Assembly: GCA_020726505.1 (NCBI GenBank)
Contig: JAHLEZ010000018.1
Coordinates: 806,001 to 870,000, forward strand
DNA from: Leptodontidium sp. MPI-SDFR-AT-0119
Taxonomy: Eukaryota; Ascomycota; Leotiomycetes; Helotiales; Leptodontidiaceae
Direction of reading: 5' to 3'
Length of the DNA stretch: 64,000 bases
This document shows positions 54,131-64,000 of the stretch, one piece after another (position 1 is the stretch's first letter; every line of letters starts with the position of its first letter). The notes beneath the pieces were generated by a model that was not told the DNA's origin, did not search any database, and worked only from the letters and a program-made list of their open reading frames with translations. The position numbers and the translations under genes were made by a program.

Positions 54131-56220
54131 AACTTCTGTCTCTGTGGCATATACGGCATTCCGACGAAGAGTTTGCAAAGTCACTGTTCTTACCTCATAG
54201 TGAAGTGAGCTTAGTCACTGTCCTAGCCTCGGCCACCACAGTTGTTGTTGCGGCGGAAGGCCAACCTATTGTGACCATCACACAGAAACGAGACACAATA
54301 ATACTCCTTGGGTATATTAACTATTCTTATACTTTTGTTTCGAGATATTAACTGACTTTCGCAAGTTGCAAAACTCTTACAGTCACGGCAGTTTCAACAG
54401 CACATGGCCCCTTCGTTATAGGTGACCTTGCTGCTGTCCTGGATGCAAATCTTGCCTCACGTCTAAACGAAATCATACACAGAATGTCGGAATGTGCAGA
54501 TAGACGTGATTTTAACAACAGAAAGACTTTGAGAAGGCGTGCTAGTCCTAGATATGGGGCTGCCATATGCGCAGTTAAGGGAGTTACCGCTATAGTACAG
54601 CTAAGAGGTGCCTTGGGTAACCTTTTACTATTAAACCCAGGACAACTACGCTTCAGATTTATAGCGAGCGCTAGTGATGTCGCCAGGGTAGCAAGAGTAG
54701 CCGTGGGATTCGTACAAACCTATGCGCCAATGCTAGAACTCCCGGATGATATGGCAGTTCAACTTGGCAACTTCCCCTTCGCGCTTGCTGTGGACACTTT
54801 AATAAATAATTTGCCTCTTAGAGAGGAAAATAGGATCGAGGCAACTTTGTTAACAACGGAGACAGTGGCAAGTTCTACTATGGTATCGACGACATCGACT
54901 ACTTCGACCAGTTCGGGTTGCCCTGACCCCACGTCTAGCCCAGTGAGTTTCATGCCCTAGCATGCTAGCTCATTTTTTATCTTTTGATTGCTAACATCCG
55001 TATCTTATCTGTGGTGAAGATGATTCTAGATAATTACGAGGCAAAACTGCCTAAGGAGCCTAGAGGAGATACAAAATGTAAATCAGTGAGTGTGCAACAC
55101 TTTTCAGAAAGCTTTATTAACTAGCAATAAGGGGAATATCAAGGTTGTATATACTACACTCCGCCAGAAGTCTATGTAAATATGGCTAGTAACGAAGAGC
55201 AACTAGCTATATTGTTAGTATAGAGTCTGCTTAGACATCAGACGCCCGAACCGGCCCCAGCAGCCGATCCTATGGCCAAATGCGATGTCAAAGACCGCAG
55301 TGGAATTCCTGGCAAGATTTTTTGGAGGGACAACGAACAACATCTACAACAACTTCTGCGGCAAATGGGTACCAGAAACTGAGCTGAAATTGACAGTTGA
55401 TGCGATAGGCAGTAGCAGGGCACCTGTGAGGAAGTTGATACTTCGACCTCGAGTCCCTTCTCAGGATCTTAGTAACTATATGTATTACAACATCGATCTC
55501 GGGTTTACGCCATTCGTTGGAGGCGAGAAGTGTGTGCACGAGTCTATGCAGGCCTTTGGTCAAATTACGAGTGGATGCAGCAATATAGGTTGTAAGTTAA
55601 TACAGCTCCTGTGGTATTTCTACCACAAGACAATGATTACTCGATTCTGAAAGACTGACTCAAATGATTGTTTAGCGAATGTCCAAGTCATGCACTCTAC
55701 TGGCTCGATTGACGTTAACTGTGGGGGTATTCGACTACAAGATAATCCCGCCCCCCACTACCCCCCTTATACTATAGAATCGAAACTACTACGATGCCGA
55801 TGAATTCGGGTCCCACAAAGACATCTATGAAAGCTAGGTAAAATCTCTTTCGAGTATCGCTTGCGGTGGCAGCGCGAGGACACCTATTAGGCGCGACGAT
55901 CTATCTAATAATATGATTTTCGCTGCTTTCGACAAAAATCAGCCCATTCAGTACAAAATCTATTAGAAGGAAGACTGCTGTGTACTGGAGCTTTCAGGTG
56001 GCGAGGAAATCTACCCAAGTAATCCGCTGGCCTTCAAAGATGCTGGTCCCACCTACTATCAAGAATTACTGATAGATAACTACAAGAAGTGTAGGAATAG
56101 AAGAGTTAGGGGAAATATACAAGCTGAATGTTTGGTGTATAATTTCAAGGCCAGCACGATTAGATACTTACTGGGTGCGAGAGAACAGACAGTGAGTCTC
56201 TTAACTTATGGAATTGTGTA
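54131..56220 (+). pseudogene. Decayed gene of a large extracellular protein (chitinase/killer-toxin-like C-terminal region)
   Basis: Protein-like blocks follow each other on the plus strand: a region with VLDANLASRLNEIIHRMSEC and FALAVDTLINNLPLREENRI; a Ser/Thr linker (STMVSTTSTTSTSSG); YEAKLPKEPRG; YYTPPEVYVNMASNEEQL; FCGKWVPETELKLTVDAIGS; YNIDLGFTPFVGGEKCVHES; and a terminal Cys-containing part to about 56200. Stops (for example TAG at about 55218) and a frameshift at the T-run near 55317-55322 break the frame several times. Spacing of Cys and the linker suggest the C-terminal module of secreted fungal GH18 chitinase/killer-toxin-like proteins; the assignment is tentative and the catalytic domain is not present. 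Confidence 0.45.
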
Positions 56221-56967
56221 GCAAATTGAAGTTGACTGTTATTAAGATTCCACACCTTTTCGATTGAGCCCGCTGACTGCAATAAAACACTGCACAATAA
56301 TATGTTTATCTTTCGCGTACTCGTATTTCATGGAAATATAATCTTACAAAAGACAAAGTGTCGGGCACTAGCCGAGGCCGCCTCGCTTAAACTCGCAGAA
56401 CTCAATCCAGGATCACCTCTTCTGTCCTTTACATGTTACTATTCTCAGGGAGTCATGGCATAGCTCATGTGGCTCCAAAACTTAGAGTCTCGATTTTCAG
56501 CATTTCCACCAATGTTCAACAGTCATTTTCTTACTTTATCCAGAACTGTATTGCCTTGATTTGTAAAGCCGATATGATCACTAAACAAGCTCCTCGTGCT
56601 CCGCCATCTCCATGTTTCATTCTAAGCACGAGGCCTAAATTTGAGGGGTAGCACTTACAGGGGAAATAATATGATTCTCCGGATTTCAAGCGCGCCAATG
56701 GTTAACGACGAATCATCCGGAAGAATTTATATCTTTTCGGGCCAATATCCCGGATTCGGGTCAGATTCCCCTCTTAGACTCTTGGCGATCGTCTTGTTTA
56801 CATGCCCCTCATCAACCTTTCATTTAACCTTCATCAGTATTGAAAGGTCAAGGTACGGTCGATTGACGGTCAAAAACCTACAGGATATAAGGATTGGTCA
56901 CTCTTCTCTTTCTTCTTTTTTTCGCGGCACTTATTTGGATGATTATTCTGACCTTTCATCTGACATC
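56221..56967. other. Upstream region of the lyase gene
   Basis: The lyase frame is open upstream to 56641, but these 109 codons lack similarity and would precede a perfect signal peptide, so they are taken as leader. No other gene. Confidence 0.5.
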
Positions 56968-58779
56968 ATGGCACTGCTGAATTTCTACCATCTTCGCCAT
57001 GCAACACTTTTGCTTGCATGTATTCTTCTCTTTTGTGGCCTAACTGCATCGCAGAGGCCGATGGAGAAGCTAGGTCGTGGGGTCGTGGCAGTACGTCAAA
57101 GTAATACCGCTGTTCTAGTCACCTGGAGACTTCTCGGACTCGATCCGGACACTATAGGCTTCAACATCTACCGTGCTACTGGTAGCGGTTCACCCGTCAA
57201 GCTCAATCCCAACCCACTCACTGCAGGTACAAATTTCCTCGATGGCACCGCGGCTCCGGCTGAAACTAACACGTACCACGTTCGACCGATCATCAACGGT
57301 GCCGAACAGCCAGCAAGTAGTGCGTTTACTCTTCTTGCAAATAACCCAATCGAGCCTGTTCTGAGAATCCCCATCCGAGATGGCGGTCCGGTGAAGTTTG
57401 TCTGGGTTGGAGATCTTGACGGAGATGGCGAGTATGACTTTGTCATCGACAGACAGACGTCGCCTCAGAAGATCGAAGCCTACACGAGCAAAGGTAGATT
57501 CCTATGGGACATGGACCTCGGCCCCAACAGTGTGAATCAAGATAACATAGAGCCTGGATCATCTACCATCGATGTCGGGCACTGGGACGGAGTGACGGTC
57601 TACGATTTCGACAGTGACGGGCGTGCTGAAGTGGCTGTCCGCATCTCAAATGGAGTCCGTTTTGGAGACGGAAAAACATTTTCCAACTCGAACAACAATA
57701 ATCAGTTCATCGCTATTCTCGATGGTCTCACGGGAGCACTTCGTGCCTCTGCGCAGATTCCCACCGATTATATCAGCGATGGTCCACTCGCAGCGCGGTT
57801 CGGGGTGGGATATCTCGATGGCGTGAGACCGCATCTCGTGACGTATTTCAAGAACAGGATTGGGAGCGGCGACTTCAATTTGATGATGTGTGCGTGGACG
57901 TTCAATGGTAGCGCTGTCAGTATGGCGTGGAAGTGGTTACGCGGTAATCAGAATGCGCCGGATGGGCATAACACGAGATCTGCAGATGTGGATGGAGACG
58001 GGAAGGATGAGGTCAGCGAGATTGGCTTTACGCTCAACGGAGATGGAACGTTACGATACTTGATGGGACCGAAAGGTATTGTACACGGTGATCGATTCCA
58101 TATTGCTAAGATGGACCCCAACCGACCAGGACTCCAGGGCTATGGTGTTCAGCAAGACAATCCTAGTCTACTTCTCGAGTATTACTATGATGCGCGAGAT
58201 GGTAATGTGCAATGGAGGCACCAAGGAACAGCTGTGGGGGATGTTGGGCGTGGTTCCGCTGCTGACATCGATCCTCGTTTCCCTGGCATGGAAGTATGGT
58301 CATTCAGTGGAATATTCAACGCCCGATCCAACCAACTTACCGAGCCGGACACGAACTTACGACCATGGCCTCATTTGAACCTCTGGTGGGATGGAGATAA
58401 TCTAGCCGAGCTATACAACGATGGTAAAATTGAGAAATGGGATTGGCTGAATCCTAAACAGACGTCCAGTCTGCCTCGAATTGACAACATCCGCACTTAC
58501 GGAGGAATCAATACACATGGACCGAATCCTGCGTTTATAGGTGATATCTTGGGCGACTGGCGTGAGGAGGTTATTGTTACCAATGCTGCATTCAACCAAT
58601 TGCTCATCTTCACAACCGACATTCCAAGCGATATCCGTCTGTATACGTTGGCACACAACCCTTCTTACCGAAACGGAATGACTTTCAAAGGATACCTACA
58701 GTCTCACCATGTGGATTACTTCCTTGGCAACGGCATGTCAACACCTCCAAGACCAAATATTAGGTATGCGGGCGCTTAG
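56968..58779 (+). CDS. Secreted rhamnogalacturonan lyase, polysaccharide lyase family 11-like
   Basis: Intronless, 603 residues from ATG 56968. The signal peptide HATLLLACILLFCGLTASQ precedes the mature start RPMEKLGRGVVAV, the family hallmark. Next comes a short beta-sandwich-like region (SWRLL equivalent TWRLLGLDPDTIGFNIYRA) and an eight-bladed propeller with Ca2+-binding DxDxDG loops: DLDGDGEYDF, DFDSDGRAEV and DVDGDGKDEV. Conserved blocks AWKWLRGNQNAPDGHNTRS, SADIDPRFPGMEVWS and GDILGDWREEVI follow. PL11 enzymes cleave the alternating rhamnose-galacturonate backbone of pectin by beta-elimination. They are mainly bacterial, with a limited number in fungi. The absence of introns and the bacterial-like build raise the possibility of old horizontal transfer. 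Confidence 0.9.
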   Translation: MALLNFYHLRHATLLLACILLFCGLTASQRPMEKLGRGVVAVRQSNTAVLVTWRLLGLDPDTIGFNIYRATGSGSPVKLNPNPLTAGTNFLDGTAAPAETNTYHVRPIINGAEQPASSAFTLLANNPIEPVLRIPIRDGGPVKFVWVGDLDGDGEYDFVIDRQTSPQKIEAYTSKGRFLWDMDLGPNSVNQDNIEPGSSTIDVGHWDGVTVYDFDSDGRAEVAVRISNGVRFGDGKTFSNSNNNNQFIAILDGLTGALRASAQIPTDYISDGPLAARFGVGYLDGVRPHLVTYFKNRIGSGDFNLMMCAWTFNGSAVSMAWKWLRGNQNAPDGHNTRSADVDGDGKDEVSEIGFTLNGDGTLRYLMGPKGIVHGDRFHIAKMDPNRPGLQGYGVQQDNPSLLLEYYYDARDGNVQWRHQGTAVGDVGRGSAADIDPRFPGMEVWSFSGIFNARSNQLTEPDTNLRPWPHLNLWWDGDNLAELYNDGKIEKWDWLNPKQTSSLPRIDNIRTYGGINTHGPNPAFIGDILGDWREEVIVTNAAFNQLLIFTTDIPSDIRLYTLAHNPSYRNGMTFKGYLQSHHVDYFLGNGMSTPPRPNIRYAGA

Positions 58780-59282
58780 CGGGTTGACTCAATTCTGGTG
58801 GAATTTGGTTATACAATCAGCCACATAGGGGGAGAAAAGTCATCATATAGGTTTCCCAGTTTTCAAATATGAAAATGATTCAAACCAAAACATTTCCCAA
58901 ATACTGAATGCCAAAATCGGTATCTGCGTATTTGTAATGACTTCTACTCGTACCTATGTCTGGGAAACATTCAACCATGAAGGTCATACCGGCCGAAGCT
59001 ATTTGTTCCCTGACAAGTGAAGCGAGTTGAGATCATCCAATCGAACGTATAATGATCAACAACACAGCTTTTAAATCAAAATCAAACTTCTCACAATCTT
59101 GTTAATTTATCGTAATACATTCATTCCCCACTTTCAACCCTATTCTTAACCTTCCGAACAAAGTAGGAGTAATAAGTCTCAATGCCAATTCTCGCTTAAC
59201 CACCACCATCAACAATCTTCGCATCAATAAGCCTCCAACACACCATCTCTCATAGTAACAGGTACCACATTAGCACCCAAAC
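58780..59282. other. Intergenic between convergent genes
   Basis: 3' flanks of the lyase and J-domain genes. Nothing else is seen. Confidence 0.5.
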
Positions 59283-60326
59283 CTAACACCTCTCCATCTC
59301 CTCACCCAATCCAATCCTCCAGACCAAGGCGCTCTTTCCCTCCCCCTCCTCCTCTTCCCCCTGTCCAATCCTCCTCCTCTTCACCCTCTCCAATTCCTCC
59401 CCATTCATCAACCTCCTCATCTGCCTCTCCTTCATAATCTCATCAAACTCTTCCTGCATCTTCCCCCACGTCTTGAAATCACTCTCCCACGTCCTCTCCT
59501 CATACGCCTTCTTCTCCCTCGCCCGTGCCTCCTCCGCTTTCGCTGCGCGTTCTCGCATTGCATTCACTACATCCACGTTGAGATCCGCCTCTGTGAAGCA
59601 AATATCATCTTTCAAGGGATCGGTAATTGCATCCCAATATAAATCGTCTTCGTAACAGGGGTCGTCTTCCTCGTTGTATTCAAGGCCGGTGAATAAGGCC
59701 GAGAGGGAAGGGTTGTCGACGCTTGAGGATTGGTAGTTGCTCTGGCGCTGTGCGAATTCTTGTTCATACTTGGGTTTCTGTTGCTTGGGTGTTTCGTGAG
59801 GTGGATTCTTTTCTGGCTCCGCTGCGTTTTCGGTTGCGCTGCTCTTGCTCTTGTCCTTTTCACGAGGTGGATTTTCTGGCTTCGCATCGTTTTCGGTTGG
59901 GCTACTTTTGTCCTTGTCTTCTGGAGTGGTAGAATTTGCCCTCCTCCTAGCCCCTCCAGTTTTCTTCTGCTTATGACGTTCCTTCTCTCTTTGACGAGAC
60001 GACTTGGGTTTCGGTTGGAATTTATTGTTAGGATGACAACCTGACTGTGTATTCTTCTTTGGCTTGGCTTGATACTCGTCGGTGTCGAAGATATCGGCGT
60101 TCCAATCTGTCCCAAAACACTCGCGGTCATAGGCGCGACGCTTTGTAGGGTCACCCAGGATTTCTGTCGCGTCTAAGATCTTTTGGAAGTTTGCGGTGGC
60201 GTTGGGATTACTGCGGTTCTTGTCGGGATGGTATTTCAGTGCCAGTTTCCGGTATTGTGACCGGATTTCTGTGTCTTTGCAGCCGCGCTTCAGACCGAGG
60301 GTCTGGTAGTGATTATTGGAAGGCAT
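59283..60326 (-). CDS. J-domain (DnaJ/Hsp40, class C) protein
   Basis: Intronless, 347 residues. The J domain occupies residues 5-70: YQTLGLKRGCKDTEIRSQYR, KLALKYHPDKN with the HPD triad at 33-35 that activates Hsp70 ATPase, and FQKILDATEILGDPTKRRAY. A long polar, Lys/Glu/Pro-rich region (90-215) follows, with a near-repeat (KDKSSPTENDAKPENPPREK, then KSSATENAAEPEKNPP). A short acidic block (EYNEEDDPCYEDDLYWDAIT) and a C-terminal coiled coil rich in Glu/Arg (AAKAEEARAREKKAYEER) complete it. There is no zinc finger or G/F region, hence class C. Similar proteins exist across filamentous fungi as specialised co-chaperones of unknown client. Confidence 0.9.
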   Translation of the reverse strand: MPSNNHYQTLGLKRGCKDTEIRSQYRKLALKYHPDKNRSNPNATANFQKILDATEILGDPTKRRAYDRECFGTDWNADIFDTDEYQAKPKKNTQSGCHPNNKFQPKPKSSRQREKERHKQKKTGGARRRANSTTPEDKDKSSPTENDAKPENPPREKDKSKSSATENAAEPEKNPPHETPKQQKPKYEQEFAQRQSNYQSSSVDNPSLSALFTGLEYNEEDDPCYEDDLYWDAITDPLKDDICFTEADLNVDVVNAMRERAAKAEEARAREKKAYEERTWESDFKTWGKMQEEFDEIMKERQMRRLMNGEELERVKRRRIGQGEEEEGEGKSALVWRIGLGEEMERC

Positions 60327-62838
60327 CTTGACGCTGTTGATGTGATGGTGTGATGTGATGGTGTGTGCTGTGATGTAGTTGATCGGGTTTGACTTTTGAT
60401 TGAATATGCAGCTTAGAGCTGTATGACGGTATGGGTATTACAAGGCTGACAGAATCAAGGTCGAAGTAGAAGCCAAATTAATTTCGAGGTTGAGTTATAC
60501 AGAAAGAAGAAGGAAATTGTGTGGAAATCCTTCCTCTTTTTATCCTCTCCCAGCAGTCCAAATTCAACTCGCTTAAAGCCCACTCGGAACTCTTCACTAC
60601 CTCCGCTACAGGTGCGGTTCGGTTTAAATTCCAATGCGCTAAACCTAGTCCAGTCACACGACCTACCTTAGCTACCTTAAAGTTCGTACCTAAGGGAGGG
60701 TAGTACCTTGGTAGATGAAAATTAAGTCTTAGCGCACTCGCTTAACACACGCCCACAACAACAATGACATTGCTAGAACTACAGGTTCACACACAATCTA
60801 CTTCTACCCTATCCAACCCAACAACACGTCTAATCCAATAAGCCTACAAAAATAACACCAAAGCAAAAAGCAACTTTCAATTCGCACACATCAGAGTGCC
60901 TCAAGTACATTTATCAGCGCTACGACTTAATATAATGTTGTATTTTGACAGCTTCTCGCTTACTCGTTAGGTTCCTAACTTCGATCAGGACCTAATTGAG
61001 GTACCAGGTCAGTTCAGGTAATTAAACGGAAATAAGTACCATTACTATTACCACCGCATCACATTAACTAAACAACTAACTCACCATCACCGCAATGTGT
61101 TTTTGCCGCTATTAATCTAGGGCGGGCATTTCTTTGCCACTCACAGTAGAATCATCCGACCTGGATAGATGCTAGCTTGAAGGTAAAGGGAACCGGCACG
61201 CAGAGCTCAAGAGAAGAGTCCCGAAAATGATTATTTTTGAAACATCATACGGCGAGAGTTTGTCGAACCGAAAATGAATATTAATGACTATGTTAGATGC
61301 AAGATGTGTGATTTAATAAAACTCGTAAAAGAATCTGGCTGGCACTTGCCTTTCCTCTTCTTTTCTCTTTTGTTAATATATTGAATATTGTAGCGAACTT
61401 TTTTATTTTCCTAATTATGTATATATAAAAACTGGAATTATTTCCAAGCAAAAAATACTAGCGTTAATTGTCTTGGGTGAATGAGTGAATCTGGTGTATA
61501 TGTAGACCTGAACAAAGTACAATACGTCACTCTGATCTCACAACCCCCCTAACACTATCCCTATTCTATCACTTCCCATCCCAGTTTTTCTAAGTTCTTT
61601 TAAGGCTTCAACAAAAAAAGGGGGTGGGGAAGAGAGACAGCCAAAAAAAAAAAAAGTTATTTTTCAAAGGACCACATAATTTTCAATTCAATTCAATTCA
61701 ATTGCATCCTATCCTATCCTATTTCCATTTCCATTTCGGATAAGAGAACAAGTCGTTACTTGATACACTTACTTCCCCTTCTTCTAGCTATCCTCTTTCC
61801 CGTTCCGATCCGGGCCTCTTCTCATTCTTGACCTCTCTTCCCTCTCTCCCATCTTCTCTCATCTTATCCATCTACTTCGACTTCACCTCCTCTACACATC
61901 ACCCCTCCATCCTTCTACCTATCCAGTCATATCATAGACGGGCAAGCAGAGAGTCAAGTTGAAGTTGGCTGACTCTTCAGTATAGTTTCATTGTTTTGTC
62001 TTGTCTTGTATTGTATTGTACATTATCTTTTCATCTCCATCATCTCCATCTTTCTCCTCCACCCCACACTTCTCCCTTACTTCTTCCCCTGTTCTCCCTT
62101 CTTCCCCTTCCCCCCCCTTTCCCACTCTATCCCTCTCACCCTCTCACCCTCCTCTCCCCCCCTTTTCCCATTTCTCCCATAATCCCCCAACAACAGACAC
62201 AATCATCAAAAACCCCAGCCCCAACAAACCCACAAAAACGAACCCCAAACCTCAACCCCCTCAAAACCTTCAAAACAAGCACACCACACCACAAGAAAGA
62301 AAAACTCATAACCATTTCATGATAAATCCCCTCAAGCAGGTCAGGTAGGTCAGTGTGCCTCCCAAGCCAAGCCCCCTTAAGCAAAAACAAGAAACAAAAA
62401 CAACAACAAGAAAATCCAACAAACAAAAAATACACCAAACACAAGAGAAAGCCTTCCGGACAATAAAAGTGTATTCTGCTCCCTTAACCTCAGGGGGAGT
62501 TGTAAAAGAAGAAGTAAAAGAAGAAGAAAAATACGATCCAGAAGGGAAGGAACACTAAACGCCACCATAATCCTATGATTCTGATCTGATCTGGTCCGAT
62601 CTTGATCTCGATCCGATCCGTGCGCAAAATATAAAAAGAAGAAGGAGAAGAAGAAAAAGTAGTACACCCCGACCCGACACACAAGATCAGAGTTGGGGGA
62701 AATTCAATCATCCATCCACACGCCCATTCCAAGCACCTTTTTTTGACATTATCCTCCTCTCTCTTCTCTTCCTCCCAGGAGCCTTTCGCGGCTCGGCGAA
62801 AATTATCTGCTTTGTTCCGTCATCGCAGAAGACAGGTC
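60327..62838. other. Long intergenic region, 2.5 kb, low-complexity
   Basis: No supported gene. Microsatellites: (AATTC)n at about 61685-61700 and an adjacent TCCTATCCTATCC tract. There is a strongly pyrimidine-rich strand from about 61770 to 62170 and an A/C-rich stretch at 62190-62440. The C/T-rich tract resembles long fungal 5' leaders of plus-strand transcripts, but no coding frame follows on that strand. Confidence 0.5.
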
Positions 62839-64000
62839 TCATATCAGATTAACCTGACTCTTGTTCGCGCCTCCAGCACCAACATCCTTGCCACTCGGAC
62901 TCATCTCTCTTTTCCCAATCCCCGTACTTCCTGTAGGCGAAAGCGCATCACTGCCCTTGCGACTTCTACTGGCTTCCTCCTCAGCATCAAGTCTCTTCCT
63001 CCACTCGCTGAGGCTACCACTCAGACCATCACCTACATTCGACGCTCCTAGCCCATCGTTTGCGCCACGAGTAGGGTTCCGGTCTTCGAAATCAAAGGCG
63101 TTGCTAAGACGGTAGTTCTTGTTGGTGTTTTCCCAATGCGAGCGGAGAGTTTCCAGTTCGTTCGCCAGGCTGTCGAGAGCCATCGAATTGCGATTACCAC
63201 CATCGTAGAGGGAGGTCTCTGACACGGAGTCAGCGGACAGGGTACGTTGATGCGAGCTAGCTACTGCGCCGTTCGATTCCACTTGTCTGGATTGTCGACG
63301 GTAGTTGTCTACAGATGACTCAACCTGGTCGAGGAGTAGAGAGACCTTCTGCTCTGCGTCTTGAGCACGGCGCTCCAGTAAGGTGTTCTCTTCTTGCAAT
63401 TGTGCAAGGTCAGAACGAGCTTGCTGGGTAGCAGTCGTCAATTGGCGTTGCGATTGTTCGTGGCTCTGCTTTAATTGATCACGTTCTTGATGCGATGCTG
63501 CCAATTCCTTCTTGACTTCAGCCATTTGACGTTCCAAAAGACCGACCGAGGACTGGATCTCAGCTTGCAGTGTCTCGATTTGCTTGTTCAGAGCAGCCCG
63601 TTCTTCCTCCCATCCGCTTGATGCGTCTCGAGATACGCCGCCCTTCTCTTCCGCCTCGGCAAGCTGCTCCTTTAGTCGAGTGTTATCGGCCTTGTATTTC
63701 GACAACTCATCCTTCATACGCTTGAGCATCTTCTCAGTACCCTTCACGTAATGGACTGCAGATTGGTAATCGTTCTCAAGTTGAGTAAGCTTCTCACGGT
63801 AGGTGTTCTCGGTCTCTTGGTGCTGTGCCTCGAATGTCTGCTTTGTCTCTTCATGAGCCTGAACGCTAGTTGCAAGCTGATGTTCCAATTCGCGAAGACG
63901 TGAGATATCAGGCGTGTTGGAGCCAGATTGAGGACTGGACAAACCACGTGTCCGAACAGCACTAACAGGGCTGATGCCTCGCTCGCCGAGGATATCCTTG
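62839..64000 (-). CDS. Coiled-coil protein (partial, 5' end beyond window)
   Basis: The frame runs from the right edge (KDILGERGISPVSAVRTRG...) to the stop at 62839, at least 386 residues, with no internal stop and no intron. The central 200 residues are a continuous heptad-type coiled coil (RLRELEHQLATSVQAHEETK; NDYQSAVHYVKGTEKMLKRM; QEENTLLERRAQDAEQKVSL). A Ser-rich segment with possible phosphosites (SSHQRTLSADSVSETSLYDG) follows. The C-terminus has LEWRKRL-like SEWRKRLDAEEEASRSRKG and SPTGSTGIGKREMSPSGKD. Fungal proteins of this kind are annotated as M-protein-repeat or cytoskeletal coiled-coil proteins; none of that is proven here. The start codon lies outside the window. Confidence 0.9.
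   Translation of the reverse strand, partial: KDILGERGISPVSAVRTRGLSSPQSGSNTPDISRLRELEHQLATSVQAHEETKQTFEAQHQETENTYREKLTQLENDYQSAVHYVKGTEKMLKRMKDELSKYKADNTRLKEQLAEAEEKGGVSRDASSGWEEERAALNKQIETLQAEIQSSVGLLERQMAEVKKELAASHQERDQLKQSHEQSQRQLTTATQQARSDLAQLQEENTLLERRAQDAEQKVSLLLDQVESSVDNYRRQSRQVESNGAVASSHQRTLSADSVSETSLYDGGNRNSMALDSLANELETLRSHWENTNKNYRLSNAFDFEDRNPTRGANDGLGASNVGDGLSGSLSEWRKRLDAEEEASRSRKGSDALSPTGSTGIGKREMSPSGKDVGAGGANKSQVNLI

Noticed and set aside
61991..62444. Pro/Ser-rich coding frames on both strands
   Set aside because: All three plus frames are open only because the strand is almost pure pyrimidine; no coding signal.

Overview
The window is nuclear DNA of a filamentous ascomycete, probably Leotiomycetes/Helotiales. 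That placement is inferred from CYP51, HET, C6 zinc-cluster and UstYa-type genes, short GT-AG introns, and signs of repeat-induced point mutation (RIP). Intact genes alternate with RIP-decayed genes and transposons.

Layout. 1-7 kb: the 3' end of an unidentified gene, a tRNA-Ile(AAU), a decayed aminoglycoside-phosphotransferase-like (APH) gene (about 2.1-3.8 kb, minus), and a second decayed gene of about 570 codons (4.8-6.5 kb) whose single frame is broken by nine TAG/TGA stops. A 179-bp MITE follows. 7.4-8.9 kb: an intronless GCN5-type acetyltransferase with a 95-bp tandem duplication beginning at its stop codon.

9.4-21.7 kb is the most interesting part. A small secreted repeat protein, built of 18-residue units with dibasic sites and core-like tails, lies 1.3 kb from and divergent to a six-exon UstYa-family (DUF3328) oxidase-like gene with two HXXHC motifs. 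This is the minimal signature of a fungal ribosomal peptide (dikaritin-type RiPP) pathway. An AT-rich transposon island (12.7-14.5 kb) separates it from a C6 transcription factor that lacks its sixth zinc cysteine and from a nine-exon MFS transporter; both could belong to the pathway, but that is inference.

22-34 kb: a conserved disordered protein with repeated MFKD-like motifs, a four-helix membrane protein, a truncated alpha/beta-hydrolase stub, a RIP-decayed fungal N-terminal-domain (STAND/HeLo-like) gene, a small putative mitochondrial protein, a 5'-truncated tyrosyl-tRNA synthetase fragment and an intact HET-domain gene. 34-38 kb: a decayed Na+/H+ antiporter gene and an intact short-chain dehydrogenase.

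38.8-40.5 kb: CYP51 (sterol 14-alpha-demethylase) with a GC-AG intron. Only about 210 bp beyond its stop is a complete 7.45-kb Ty3/gypsy chromovirus (40696-48149, minus-oriented, 249-bp LTRs, AGGAG target duplication), heavily RIP-mutated inside and in one LTR. 48.1-56.3 kb: relics of a rearranged LTR, a histidine-phosphatase gene, a Clr5/TPR-like gene and an extracellular chitinase-like gene. 57-64 kb returns to intact genes: a secreted PL11-like rhamnogalacturonan lyase, a J-domain protein, and a coiled-coil gene running off the right edge.
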